Shown here piece by piece: positions 11,101-25,724 of a DNA stretch of 64,000 bases. The DNA lies in contig JAJTTP010000005.1 in the NCBI GenBank assembly GCA_023313575.1, forward strand, positions 1,054,001-1,118,000, in the 5' to 3' direction. How positions within the stretch are numbered: the stretch's first letter is position 1; each line of letters begins with the position of its first letter. Position numbers and translations under genes: made by a program. Source of the stretch: Eutypella sp. D-1 (taxonomy: Eukaryota > Ascomycota > Sordariomycetes > Xylariales > Diatrypaceae). Below the pieces are notes generated by a model. The model did not search any database. It had not been told where the DNA came from and was given only the letters and a program-made list of their open reading frames with translations.

Positions 11101-14100
11101 GCTTATATCGATCAAGGTCTTGCTCGCCTATATACATCTCTACAGAGCACTCAATCATATATGTACAGAGTCGCACATGACATACCATATTCAAGGCAAG
11201 TTGATATTCACGTGGGTCCATGGCGATAGTGCGAGCCACGAAAGGCGGTTTCAAGTATGGGGTAGGTCACAGCGAAGCTGGTCATTCTAAAGTGTGTTGG
11301 TACGACGCGCGTTTATACATGAAAACCAATTATGGTTTATCTGTAGTTTTCCTGAATATTAGTGCAACAAGTTAGTGTGAGTCCCAGCCGGGGCAATGAT
11401 TTCCTGCCGACCTGCCCTGCTATACGGAAAAGGGATATAAATGAATGGAGGGTCCTAGTTGCAATGTTAGGTGGGGAGGTCTATTGCCGATGAGAAGTCA
11501 ATCTCCCACTTACCGTCCTAGGCACAATATTGCGGATAGGCGATGACTAACTAAACCTCGCGACATATAGCGGGATAGTAAATCATACATCAAAAAGTTA
11601 TGGAGTTCGTAAGTTATACTGATACCACTACGAGTACTTTTTCTGCTAATCACTCCTGTCAGCTTGAAGTAGACAGCTCACATTCTGCGCAACCCTTGAG
11701 GGAGCCTAGTTATACTTATATGAAGATGGCTGTGCAACTATGTGAGTGAAGATGAATAATCTTAAATGTCACATCAGTAGCTGTTGACCTATCCGGGGAC
11801 ATGGCTTAATTACCTTGTTCACATCTAACTTGAGATGAATGAGTTCAATGACACCGATGCTCTCCAACTGTAAATAGATAGCCTTATGCCTAAAGCTTTA
11901 TAGAGCAGATGAACAAGCAAACTAATGCGCGTTTCCCTCGGCAATCATAGAAGGATTCGAGATTAGATCACGGAGCCATAATCACTGGAGAACGATGATC
12001 GATCATATACTGCGCGAACCGCGCTGCTTCTAACTGTAATGTAACCATCCATTCCTAAGAAAAGTCTTCTGGGCCGCGTACGATAGAGCTATCACGTAAC
12101 TACTATGCGGCCCCAGTGGGGATCAAGATAGACAAGTCCCTTGACCATAATATGCTGTGAGTCTCTTCTAGTAGCATAGATCCAGACTCTTAAATCCTGG
12201 AGCTCCGAAGGGAGAAAGCTAATTTTTAGATACATGTGATCATCTGATACATCTGTCATGGAGCTGCCCGCAGTCGATACCACCTTTTGCCGGGCCTAAA
12301 AACCCTCATCTACGTCATCGCCAAGATCCCCCAATGCAAGCTTAGTTGGGATTTGATACGCGTTTGGAACCCACTCAGGTCCTGTTAGATGACCTCAGCA
12401 TAATCATTATTGCTACTAGTATTAGGCATTAGTTGAGGGTTTAATATAGTATAAAAGCCAACCTCGCCCACTTATCGAGAAGAATCGAGGTAGGTAGGTC
12501 AAATCCGGTATCGGGAGAATTCTCACCACTCGTAATGTTGCTGGAAACCCAGAATATTGGCGGCTATTTACGAGTCGGGAAGATGGGAAACCCTTCCGTG
12601 CTTTGAGAGCGACTTTTAATGAAAGTGGCAAAAGGGGCACCATCTCGATAAAATCGTTCACTTTGATCTTCGCGACATAGTCCCGCATAGATACAGACCA
12701 GAGATAAAAGCAGCTGTCCAACTAACTACATTTTTAAGGGAAAAGAGGATGTCAGCGAAAATTACTGCTTGTTTGGCTAATTATGCGACAGAAATGTATG
12801 GCTACGGGGTAGTCCAATCTGACAAAAGGTTTCATAATACCTAATTCCACGCGTCTAAGCGGTCGTCGTGGTTGCATGGCTAGAAGGAGATTTGCAATTC
12901 AATAACATAACTAGATAGTGACTAGAGATCTAGTGATTGGATTTTCATTTTCCCTCCTTCGACTTTCGAGAGGTTGAACAAGGTTGACCGCTTGCCTGGT
13001 CCAGGTATATGAAATCTATGGCTTATCGGGACATGTACATTAATAACTAACCCTGGAGATGTGATGATCTGATGCTTACGCTTGGGGCGCTCGGATGGCT
13101 AGCAGGGGCCTTTGGTGGGTGGGAAATCGAGGCTTGATGGAATCTCGGTTGCCGGCCAAGTCGTGGACACAAGAAATGGGTCAGTTAAACCCCCTGTGAT
13201 GGGAATGGCAGGCTCTACTGGCCCATTTTTGTGTCCGCGACTTGCCGGCTAGCTGCTGCGTGGCCTGGCGGACTTGCGGACGGGCTCCCTTGCGCCTTTG
13301 CTGCTGTAGACCAGGAGCTCGCGCAGGGATTGAGAAGCAAATGGATGTCAGTTAACCAATAGGGAGCCTTGGAGCCGGCATCGGAATGAAACCCGGGGGT
13401 CACTGGCTCTTCTACAACCTCTCTCTAGGTATGTGGAGAGAGTACGTACTGATTATGTATTCTCCGCGCGTAAGGTGGCTTTGAAGGGGGCTGGCGGGCT
13501 GGGTGGGATGGCCGTCGCCTTTCCATTGAATCTTTAGCTGTCTGCTCTACAATTGGATACGATCGTCGATAGTCTACTGGAATGAACCTGTCATGAGCCC
13601 AGATCTGCAAGCGCAGGAGCAGACCAACGAAAGCATAATTCTAATTGAGCGGCAGGGAATGATCGATGCCCTCGGAGTTGGTCGGATTAGCAAGGTAGCG
13701 GAGGCAGGCGGGCAGGTTAGAATGGTGGTGCTGGACCAGAGGGGCTAAAAAAAAAAACTTTGGCCGAGTTAAATGCCGTATCGATGCTGGGGATCAAAAG
13801 ACGAGGGCGCGGCAAATCGCTGGCAAACGTGGGAGGAACGGGATATGGACCGAACAGGTGACCATATGCCGTAGGATCACCCACCTATACGCCATTACAT
13901 TCGAAGATCTTGTCTTCGTAGCATGAGCGGGATCTTAGTTCGACGCTGTACGCACTCGACAACACGTGCATATGCAATAGAAGAAAATGCGAATCGGGAT
14001 CTAGGGGGCGCCGGTAGACCCTGTCCATCCTAAACCATAACATTAAAGACGTGGTGGGTAGTGCGGTACGACGACTACCTACCTAGAGACGTGAACGAAC

Positions 14101-17100
14101 CATATATTTGGACCCGGCAGGCGACACAAGTTTGCCATGGACCTTAGCACATTGTCTGGCGACGCATCCGAGGAATATGTTGCACCAATACGAAAATGCA
14201 AGAAAATCTCCGTTGTAACATAGCAGTTTGGCGTGACCTGTCGGTTTGATACTTTCCTGGAGTAACCCCGGAGACTTTCTACTTTTGAGGCTCATTATTA
14301 CACACACACACACATATACATATGACGATTTACGCCTACCACTGGATACAGCAACGCCTGCATCGTAGTTTAGGTAGGATCAAGGGGGGGGGACGAAAAA
14401 AACAAAACATAGATCCTGCAATGCATCCCACACAAACATCGATAATCTGATCTGGGGTCAAGGACCAGGCTTCGAGAAGCAACTGGTATCGTTGCTGCTG
14501 CGGCCTTACGAGACTCCGCCGCAAACATGGTACCAATGGGAGCGTCTCGCCCGAGTGAACCTAAAGACCGACTGGTTCGGCTGCGTCCAGCCACAGCGTA
14601 GCAGTTGGTCGTTCATCAAGGGGGATGGCCATGTAGTTCAGATCTGAGTGACCCATGTAGGCAGGTGTAGTTATCAGCAACTACCAAGTATAGTACAGTA
14701 CTTGTGAGTAAACAACTCGTCGCCTTGGGGCTTCGGCCATCGTGGGATTTGTTTCCGAAGAATCTGGTTTGACCTAAGAATCCCCGATCACCGTCCATCT
14801 GGCTGCTTGCAGTCGCCGACGTTGCCTCGAACTGTTCATGATAATGAGGGAGTATCGGACCAGTCGCATGTCGGTGCTACTGCCAGGTAAGCATGTAGCA
14901 TCCCCTGCGAATCTGACATGTCAGATTCGATTGAACAGGGGGTCGCAACGCAGTCGGCTGTCAGGTTGTATCTCAACGCATCAAGATTTATTAGGGGCAG
15001 TGACGCCCGCCCGTCGCCGTGTGTTCTTCGTGTTGTATCTAATCATAGGCCTCTAGCATACTCACACAACATCATGGCATCAACAATTTTGCGTCCACAA
15101 CAGGACACAGCCTAAGGTAGAGGCGGGTGCTCACATCAGATGGTATGCATGACAAACATTCAAACTCGTGCTCGACAGGTCGGGTGGGAGCCATAGACTG
15201 AAATGCGAATATCGCGGCGGCAACAATACATAGCCGGCATGCATTGATTTCCACCAACTACAGGGGGCAAGAGTACTTAGGGTACCTAGTAGTAGTAACA
15301 GATGGATGACAGACTGGGCGGGTATCTGTAGGAAGATTGGGGGTCACGATTTAGCAATTATTAGGTTCTAGTAGTTATTTTAACGACAGCGAACGTTTAG
15401 TGGTCGGGTGGGCCTTGACCAGGTGTGGATGGAGTCAAGTCAAACCAAATCTGAGCTGATCAGGCCACATCTCTTGACCCCCTGTTTCCCGTAGCCGAGG
15501 CGTACAGGCCCCAGATCTTGCGGGCTAGCTTGCGATTCACAATACCTTTAACCGACTAGTTTAATACTTCATTGCAAAGTACTGACTAGGATAGGTGTCA
15601 GGATTTGGACCACGGAAGGAAGCTGTGGATGCACTAAGAGACGGGACTTCCCTCCAAACCCTTCGCTGGATCTGCTTACTCAGATCAAGACAAGAACAAC
15701 ACACCACTGACCACTCGCATCTCGGGCGAATCATTAAATCTAAGATGACTGAGAGATTCATAGCGTGGGAAAGCGTGGCAATTTCGATTAGACACGATGT
15801 CAGGCGGGAACAAATAAGCCTTTCCAACTAGCACGTAGTAAAGCGACTTCAGTCCAATGGTGAACAAAGCAACAAAGATGATTATTTAAAGGTTATATTA
15901 CACGAATATGATGATATAGGCTCATTATCCTCTGACTTACTCCAGTTGTATGGCGATAGATTGTCAGACTGACAGACCGACTAGCAGGCTACATAGTACA
16001 AGGCTACCTACCAGGCTACGTAGTGATTTAGATAGACTTCGTCAAGGCCTTTCTGTCAAGCTGTGCTGATGACAGGGGGAGCCTTAGCCTACATATTAGC
16101 CTACATACCAACCAAGGGAATAACGCGGGAATAAAAAGGACATGCTTCTGACAACGGTTGCGCATTAGCATTGCCGCTTATGGCTCTCATAATTAGAAGT
16201 GAGAGGGGTGGAACAGGGTAGAGTAGATCTCATAATATCTCTTTTAGATTTGTTCAGTTACATATTATAATATCTCGATCTCCTATTGTATTATTACGTT
16301 CACTCCGTCTACCTGTGTCCACTAGCTGTTAATGCCTTGCATGCATGCAACTCCTGACTGAACAAGTCACACCTTAGACTACATGTGCTCGAGAGAGGCG
16401 AGGTAACACGCTACTTTGGGGGAAGCTGAGTCGAACTTGACGGTGAAGAACTGCCGGGGAACCACTTCATGTCATATATATGCTTATGAGTGGTCGGGAG
16501 CAACACTGCAGGGGGCGTGGTTTCGATATAGTGGCGATGCAACATCAGGTACCCGGTCGATTTGGGGCTATGCGTTGTTGCGTTGGGTGTAATATATCTT
16601 GCAGATTACCATGATCGCAACAGCGGCGAGCTGTGGGAAGAGAGATCCTTTCGCCGCAATAGGGCGTGGAACGGTACTTTGCTTGCTATTCGTGGGTATT
16701 GCAGGGTTTCCAGCGTCCTGTACGGATCAGATCATATCTATACTCGCTTGCGGGCCAATGGTGGCGATGAGGTGACCCCGACCCTTGCCTATACAATGGC
16801 ACTGCGTGCCGTAACATGCCAGCATCGGCGGGCTTCTCTTTGTGACAGGGAAGCACGCTACATCTTCTCGGCCAGATCAATTTACACGTGGAGGGCAATT
16901 AATTGTAGAACCATAGCCCTGGTAATTAACTAAACTTATATCCGTATTTACTCAGCGAAGAAGAACATCGAGGATAGGCGAGGCATAATTGACAGACTGT
17001 TCATAATGTTACCGAAGAAACCCGCTTGGACGGCAGCAGACATTTCGGCTCGGATATGTGCGTGATAACTGCACGATTGACAGCTGACATAGGGGAACGG

Positions 17101-20100
17101 TGGCCAGCATGACTGACTCTGTCCTTCTGGGTCTTAACATGGGGCAGGAAGGGTATAAACCGAAAGTATAGCTTGCTTATATCGGGCATACATAGATGGG
17201 GCACAGTTGTGATGTGTCGGCATACCAAAACCTTTCTATGTGCTCAGAGAATGACAGGTCACTCCTGTTTCCTCACCCTGAAGAATTAAGAACTAGGAGC
17301 ATATGATTGGACATATTTGATTACTTAATTCACAGGTATAAGGATAATGATCGGCCATAAAGGAGAGTAATGATCAATGTAGACCATGCTGAGTACCTAA
17401 CTCTCTTGCTCTCTACAGGTGCTGAGAAGGCTAACAAACCCGTCAAGGGCATTCACGTGGTCATAGCAGATTGTAACCCTGACTAGGCGAAGCCAGGGCT
17501 GTACACACACGCGGCGTGTCAAGTACAAGTACATCATAGCAGAGACCCCTGCTCCTCGGTACCGCAGTGGTCCCAAGGGAAAGGTTGAGATGTGATTGAT
17601 GACAACCCTTGGATCACCGGATCTCGCTAGTACTCGCATCTTACCCATCCTCGATCCACGGTAGGTGTGGGCCCCCCCTTGTCCTAGCGGTTCGTTGCGA
17701 TCCAAGGAGATGGATTCCTGAAGCAGCTATTTACCCGATGATCTGGGATCATTTGGCCGTTGAAACTCGCGAGCAAACACATGTACTACGTAGCTAACCA
17801 CTACGTATTATGGAGCGAACCCAATATGAATTATCAATGAGGATGGATATAGATCCGACGAACTTCGCGTGGACAATGCGGTGAAATGAAAATTTGCCAG
17901 GAAAAGAAGGGGCCCCCTTGCCCTCCACCTGCCTCCCCTCACCGTTGGAGCCGTCAACGGCCGTACCTCACGGCTTCGAAGTTTCGGCCCATATTTATAC
18001 GACAGGGATAGTGTACGTGTGTTGTAGGCGATCAATATCTACAAATGCGTGTACATCCGACGGCTCTGTGGGTGGATAGACCGGCGTGGCATCAGGTAGG
18101 CAGGTCATGGAAGAAGCCGTACGTACCGAGCGCGTCTATGTATTATGTGTACCTAATCGGTACTTAGCAGGTAGATCGAATCCTTCGATAAGCTTGGCAT
18201 TCCGTGGTTGGGCTGAGCCAGCCCCGAGGGTTTCTCCAAGTGACTCGAGAGCGATCTTTTTGGACTCTATTGGACTTTTCGAGAAACGCCGGCGACCAAA
18301 CGGTGAATCGGCGAGCCTGTATGATGCGTGAGCGCGGGCTGACGTCCATCGGCCTGTCCGTTATAATATTAGTTTAGTATCCTTTTGCTGGCTCGCTTGG
18401 AACATAGTACTAACTGACGTTGCGTTGCTACGTACCAACCTGCCATCTACTTAGTTGACAACCACCAGCTAATCAAGTGAGCACACTAGAGTGCCTATGT
18501 ATGTGGAAGTGAGAGAGGTAGGGTTTGCAGTAGCTGCATGTGCCAATTCCCGTTTGGATCTACCCACGCGGGCGTCTATGCCGGTTCTCGCCAATGAGGT
18601 GTCTGCCGAGTGTTATTTTTATAAGAAAGAGCAAAGAGAATCCTCGCACCCCTAGGCAGGTAGCCACCATGTACATGTCTGCAAGCTAGGTTCGCGAATC
18701 GAGACGGGTTCAACTGGCATCGGCCTCGCTCTGCTGTCAACACAAGCCCCCCGGCTTCCTTGGTGGAGCTGAGACGTGGGCATCGCGCGGGGCTCCCCAT
18801 CACGCGTTTCAACGTTCCGTCAAGAAAAATAAAATAAAACTTAAGGTGATAACAAATTCAACAGAAACCGTTGCTCCACCATGCAAGCCATTCCACCGGA
18901 TGCCTATGGGTTTGCCCGATGCCGCCGCTATTACGTACTTCCACCCTTATACACGATGGTTTTATGGCCAGTCTACCATTCTGCCGCGAGCACTGCGGTG
19001 TTATGCGTAGCTACCTGCCTCCTTCTGGTAAAGAAAGCTAAGATCATCGCGCCTCGATGCTAAGTTGTTTGCGCAAGAAGACATACTACCGTAGAGACTA
19101 ACTTAAACAAGTAGGTATTGATGGAAATGGGGGCAAAATACGAGAATTTTTTAACGTGTCATACAAAGAGGTGATTTGGGACAGAGACGAAGAGGCTGAG
19201 AGGCTGGCATGCGGATCGCAGCCTCTGCATGCACGAGGTTGTACATTCATGTCGCTTCTAAAAAATAAAAGAAAAAAAGACGCCATCAAACCGTTATGGC
19301 CTGGATACCAGGTTTTGCTCATTTATCTACGTACGCAGAGTTGATAGGTCGGGAGGGACTAATAAGGGTCACCAATGCCAATGGTATATTGTAGGTATGT
19401 ATCAGAGGCGCCTAGCCCCGAGATTGCCGTTGATCACCGATCGGAAACGTCTCGGGCCATCCACCGATCTCGAGATCTTACGTTTTTGGTCCCCCCTTGC
19501 CTCAATGGAGTTATGTTGGAGTTGAAAGCATTTTGCTTTTACAGCTCCTGTAACATGACCTTTGGTCCGGCGTTCGGCTGCAAACACAGAAGAAAAAAGG
19601 TTGTTCCTATATGATGTCTTCCCTGACTGCGTATTAAGTCGCGACTATTCACATATATGTATGTATATAATCTAACGCTGCAGCGTGATGACTGCTGCCT
19701 TGTGGCTGCTACCTGGATAAATAACGGAAGCTATGGAATGGAAGGATTTGGTCTTGGCGAAGTGACGGTACATACCTCTGGCCGTTGGTTGCTCCCGTAA
19801 GGTTTCAGTAGCCCTGGATATTGAGAGATCATATTGATAAGATTTGACACGTGTTTGAGGGTTCACGTTTCGCAGACGACGTATTCGTATATACTACTTC
19901 ATATTACTATGTTGGAAGATCGGTCCCTTGTGTTTATATCAAAACTAGATATCACCGGCAAAGCCACGCATGCATTGTCTTTTGTACTTTATGTATTGCA
20001 TCACGTAAAGGCCTGTTATGTGTCCAGAGAAGGAGGCAAGGCTTACATTACAGTTGGTGGATTGAACTTTGATGCTGTTGCGTGGTCCAAGATCTAGCTT

Positions 20101-23100
20101 GTGCAGCGCCGGTAACTCGTAACATCTTGGGTGACGATGCTGTTGAACTTGGTTATATCTTCCATATTAAAAAGACGTAGGTGGCGCAGGACGGTAGTGG
20201 ACGATGATAATGATTGCGCTGCGGAAAGGACCTATCTGACAAAAACAACACCTCGACTAACGTAATCATAGTCTACCCTACTGCAAATATTTTAGTTCCC
20301 AAGACCGGCGCGATGATGGAACGCAGGTACTGAAGGCCTAGAATTTTTCTAATATGTGACGATAGCTCTACCTAGGTGTATCACACTAGCAAAGGGGTGA
20401 TAGACCAGTACAACCGTTAAGATAATCGATTCCCGGTCATGGCATACGTCGCCATTGGGTACATGTATTTATATCTATACCTTTATATTACACATTAAAA
20501 GGAAACCTAATAGATCAGCTTGTATAACCTGACAGACCAATTGTTGATAAAGTATACGCTTGTGAGACCGAAACCAGGATGTCCAGACTTCAGGCCGTCT
20601 ACCGAGCACAGTGTTCTTGTCAAGCCTGTGTGCCCGGTACATAGATAGCAGTCAGTTGTTAGCGGGCGCAGGTGATAGGATCGATCTATCCTTATACTCT
20701 TCTCCACGCAACTAAATTAGCATAGCGGCACGAGACATGTGCATGGAGAAGTACAAGTTTATGTGAAGGCCAGATCAGATGTATGACAAGGTCGGGTTAA
20801 ACAAACAAGGAAAATCAGGGACCGGTGAATTTTTTGGATGATCGGCCTCGAACGGCCAGCCCAAGCCAGCCTTCGAACTACATAGGGTAACTCAGGGTTC
20901 CCAGTTGCCCGGCTCAGGCTGCTGCTGATCCACACCGTTACTCGATCACTGACAACAGTATCTACATATGAGCCCTACAGGCAGTAGACCTGGGTGCCAA
21001 TGACGTAGCGCTTTTGCGTCGGATGCCCTAGCCATGCTCTCTGGCTTCTACTAATTACTGGATCCTGGCTGCCCGGGTATGCGCGCGTATCTAGGAAGGT
21101 GACATCCGAAATGGGACTTGGATATCTACATACCACCAAGATTTCAGGGTTCAAGTGTGCCTGGGAACTACAAGCGCGTATTGGCCAGATCGCAGTGTGC
21201 CCCTCCTTCGTCTTCGTTACCCGATTGCATACTTGAATACATATATTTTAATAGGTCAGTGCATACCTAGGTATGTAGTTGACGCATTGTGTGTCGAGAA
21301 TAGTAAGGTATAATGCCTACTATACCTAATGTAAGGATTTATTATACCAACTAGATAACCAACATCCAGCATAGAATCACCACCTATGCCTACCTAAGTA
21401 TGCATATACATCATGATATGCTCGGTGAACCCCCACAAGTAAGACAGCGGCGACCGGTGTGGAATAGATCGAATTCGGCAGCGGATGCATCTTTTCTCCG
21501 ATCATATGTCGGACACTAGGTGGGTAACATGTAACTGCGGATGTATATACCGATAGATCAGGCGAGAGAAACGAGGCAAGTTTTACCAGGCGACACCTGA
21601 GTATAGCATGTGTCTATACCGGCTGAATTTCTATAGGGCTGATCAGTTGCGAAACCAGTTACAATATACAAATCCGTGACCCTTTGGCCCTTATCGCACC
21701 CTCCTGAGACTCGCAAGCTATGGAACTGGCGCGTGAAGACCTACATGGCCACTGATTTCTATCTTCTGCTCGGTACATCCTATGGTGATCGGCTGCTCGG
21801 AAGCTTACGGTTCGTGCCCGGCGGCCGGGCCCCGGCTGACGGACGTTAAAGGATCACCAAATTACGATTTGACCAGCCGGGCATTTGAGCGACTTGTATC
21901 CCTTGTACTCGTACGTAGGAGCATGTATGCAAGCGTATTAAGTGACCAATCCGTCAATCCTTTGCCTACATCATCTAGGTACATAAGTAAGTAGGCCGAT
22001 ATGGCTCCTTTGCCCTAAAGGGGCCGCATGCTGATATATAATGAACCACGCAAGTATGCGGCACTGCAGCTTGCCGCTGTATACATACCTAGTATCTTGC
22101 TTGGTACTAACGCCACGGCAGAGGCTAGGAGAGCAGAGCAATAATCCTGACTTGACCTCCTAAGAAGAAAAATACCCAGGTCGAATATATATATTTATAT
22201 GTAACTATTGTATGTGTCGTGATGTCCTCGAGGCAGTAGTAGTATGCCGTATTATTCAAGCGCAGTGCGGTTCCCGAGGCCACAGGTCTACATGATACAT
22301 ACTGGGGTGTATGTAGGACCCTAGGTGGAGGAGTAAATCTGGACAGGTCAGAAGCGAAGGAGTACATACTTGCAGGGAATTTATGGTAACATGAGATCCG
22401 ATAAGATTCGTACGTACCTGACTGAGCACTTGTGCAGGTAACAAGGAGAACAAGAACCCCCCCTGCCCCCCTGCCCCCTTCCCCTGTGCGTATGTGTGTG
22501 TACGCAAGAACAGCAGAGGCCCCTTCTATCCCGCTGACGTACCTGCTTAGAGATTAAGCAAGTACCATAGTAGCTGCCTATCAGTTGGGTAGGGGGCACC
22601 TCATGGGCAGATGGGGCATCTAGACAGCTATGGGACCCGATTCTTGTACTTGATCCAGCGGTCGAGGTAGCGCTAGATTTCCGACGGGTACGGTGGGGTG
22701 GCTAGCAATCTCTTTAACTGGCCATGTACCTATTTAGGCTCCCTAGGTACATACCCTATGCGATATGTAGGCCGGTGTTTTCTTTGGTAATGCTCAGCAT
22801 ATCTTTAAGCAAGATTGTTTTCTAGTTATCTTTGCAACTTTACGGACTGAGCATTTCTGTAAGCACCTGCATAGTAGCTATCATATTCTCATGCTTAGAA
22901 GGAGTCTGCTGTTGGTTATGTACTTTCCCTGCCACCCAGTTGAAGCATGCAATTAGGCGTTATATACCCTGATATCTACCTCGGGACTTATATTTCGTGC
23001 TTGATATTATTTAGTTAGCATTGCCAGAGTCTCATCGTCATCTACATACTAATTACCGATATTACATATACCTACTTATTTGATAGTTGTCAACTCCCCT

Positions 23101-25050
23101 ATTGCCTAGATGGCCTTATATGATGGCCTTATATGAAATGGTACTTATAGCTACATACAGCATATCCCTCTCGTCTAATTGGCTACGGTAAGGGGACGGT
23201 AAGGGGGCCTGGCAACCTTGCTTGGCCGTCTTTGTGCTCTCGATACCCGTCAACCCGTCCTACCTGCAAGGTTGCCTACATACTACCCTACCATCTACTT
23301 AGCACCTACATGTAGGTAGGCATCTGGGTACATGGAGATACTCATGAATGGATAGTATATATCGTGTACTTCGCATACTAAAACTACCCGTAAGCCCCCA
23401 TCTCATCTCATCTCAAAACTCAAACTCCCCTTTGACAAGTAGAAGTCAACACATATATAACTATATATAGTATATGATCATAAGCTAGGTCCTTTTTTGT
23501 TTTGTTTACTAATATCGTAAAGTGATCAAGCCCAGCCTCGCCTGCACCAGCTGACCCGTAGAAAGATATCCGTATTCCCGAGTTATCGGATAGGGCGCAC
23601 GGGAGGCAAAATATCTATTCGACTAACTAGCTAACTACATAATCTATCGGGCGCCTATGTAGGAAAGTCCTATGTATGGGGATCGGAGCCGAGGAAAAAA
23701 GGGGAAGTGGCATGCTTGATTCAATATAGAGGATTCCGTCGGTGACTATCTACTATGTACTATCTACTCCTACTATGTATAACATCTTGCCATACAAACG
23801 CTTTGGCCCCTTGATATAGATATAATGATTTCTACTGGCCAGGTTACGCGCGTGAGGCAGACTATATTCTCGTTGATTCTCGTTGCGAGCGATAGGCCGC
23901 CGCCCCGTCTTCACCAGCTCTGGCCACCAGCGATGGTCCGGTCCATTGCGCCTTTGGTTCGGTCGCTACTTCATGGAGGAGTATTGCTCTTGATGGAGTG
24001 GACGTCTGTCACTCGTGACCCGCTTCCCCTGTAGATAGTAGATACCCTTTGTACACGTGTTGTTGGGAGGCGCGAGGCGTGCATAGATAGATAGAGAGTG
24101 AGGTAAAAGTGCGTGGTGGATGGGTCAGATGGGTGTGTATGCGAGATGGGCGTGTCAGGCGTGTAGTAGCCGAAGGGGAATCTCGATAGGCAGATGCGGC
24201 GATGCGGCTATCGAAGAGTTCCTGGCCTTCCATGTAGGCATGATAGTAGCGGGAATCCCACTCTTGGGAGCCTTCTTCTACTTCCATCTCAGGTCATCTA
24301 CACCCGTCAAGCGTGGCCGTAGATGCGTGGCGCCAGTTTAGAACGTTCGGGATTCGTGTGCTTGCGCACTCCCATGTATGGCACCATGACAAGTCCTGCA
24401 TGGGCCGAAGATCCATCCAAGAGGCTTCCGGGGTTGGAAGCTTGTTGAGAAGAGGCAAGTGATCGTCGGCTCAATCTCATATTCACTCGAGACGGCATGA
24501 GCTTGTGAGATCGTCCCTTACGGTCGGAATCTTTTTCTTCTTCTTCTTTATTTTCCCTTACTACTACCTATTTCTTAGATAATGTGGGGATTGATTTGCA
24601 TACAAGTCATTGGGTTTTGCCCCTTTTAATCATGAGAACTAGCGAATCTCGTACCATTTTTAGAGATACGATGCGGTTCGGCTCTCTACTATCGTCGATG
24701 GCGTCAGACGGATCTGAACCAAGCTGCATAGTAACTAGTGATTGATATCCATATGGATATGAAGGGGAACATATTGCTACCTAGTACCATGTAGTTATAG
24801 TAAGTGCTGAATGTATCCATTCAGCCGTTCAACCATTCTGCAATACATAAACTACTACATGGTGGCATGGTTGAGTAAGTGGTGACTGACTGTTCGGCCT
24901 GCCCTCCTATGCCTCCCTTGGTGAACCCAGATCCCGATCTCGTAACCCCCTGGAAACTTCTTAACCTTCAGAGTCAACCCCGGTAAGCGAAACAGTCGAC
25001 AAGGCATGTATCGACGATTCATCTACAGGGATGATAGATAGTAGGCCGAC
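8200..25050. other. Gene desert, about 17 kb without recognisable genes
   Basis: Reading frames in both strands are short (mostly 60-125 codons), overlap one another and match no family I know. No transposase, reverse transcriptase, tRNA or rRNA was recognised. Visible features are a (AC)n run near 14297-14313, G runs at 10741-10752 and 14384-14392, CT-rich patches, and repeated TACCTA/TAGGTA words that become dense towards the right. Base composition is near even, so it is not a heavily AT-rich RIP block. Confidence 0.5.
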
Positions 25051-25067
25051 TTTCTCGCCCAAGAAAT

Positions 25068-25081
25068 CCCCCCCCCCCCCC
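25068..25081 (+). repeat. Poly-C run (14 C)
   Basis: Fourteen consecutive C residues. Similar long G/C homopolymers lie at 10741-10752, 30431-30442, 35162-35172 and 49840-49852, all outside coding sequence. Exact length in the assembly is unreliable. Confidence 0.9.
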
Positions 25082-25089
25082 GCCCTCCT

Positions 25090-25320
25090 ATGTATGTGGT
25101 TAGTTACCTACTTCTACCTACCTAAGTACTATAGTAGTACTGTATGTAGTGGCCAACCACCTAAGTCAACCTCTCTCACCTCGCTCCTCGGCACCTTCAT
25201 TGCGTACTTAGGTAGGTACATACCTACCTAGGTATGTCCTAGGTAGGGTGCCTAGGAATATTGAACCTACCTAGTACGTAGGTTGTATGTATGTATGTAC
25301 AATGTATCCAGGTACATATC
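25090..25320. repeat. Cluster of TACCTAGGTA-type palindromic repeats
   Basis: About 230 bp built largely from overlapping TACCTA, TAGGTA, CCTAGG and GTATGTAT words, including CATACCTACCTAGGTATG and CCTAGGTAGG. Related isolated copies occur near 21255-21275, 30637-30652, 34028-34041, 51137-51154 and 51303-51330. Such words are common in some Sordariomycete spacers; no function is established that I can name. Confidence 0.7.
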
Positions 25321-25518
25321 ATAGTACCACAGTATCGTAGCATCTCCCTATCCCTGGTCCCCGTTTCCTCTTCCCCACTGTATCCACCTATAATGGCAGG
25401 GTCAGGGGTTGCTCATTACCGCCAGTCGACAGGACCATAACCAGGATCATCCCCAGGACCATCCGTGCTGCGTAATAATTGGGGTCCTTCGTCAACGATG
25501 CAAAGCATTGGGCGGCAG

Positions 25519-25590
25519 CCATCGCCCATCGCCCATCGTCCATCGCTCATCGCTCATCGCCCATGCCCATGCCCATCCATCGCCTATCGC
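25519..25590 (+). repeat. CCATCGC / CCCATG minisatellite
   Basis: Degenerate tandem array of a 7-bp unit CCATCGC (variants CTCATCG, CCATGCC) running about 70 bp, within the distal nsdD upstream region. Confidence 0.8.
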
Positions 25591-25724
25591 ACAATACTAG
25601 TCAAGTGCGGTAGTGAACCTTACCTACCTAGGTACACACCTACAGTACATACCTCTACATACTTTAGGTACCTCCAGGGCTAAGGTACAGTAGGTAGTCA
25701 CGTACGTACATTACACACCTGCAT

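Noticed and set aside
18174..18184. GATCGAATCC resembling a tRNA B box
   Set aside because: No matching A box or cloverleaf could be folded at the proper spacing.
25519..25590. CCATCGC array considered as a CRISPR-like repeat
   Set aside because: Units are 7 bp and contiguous without spacers; a simple minisatellite.
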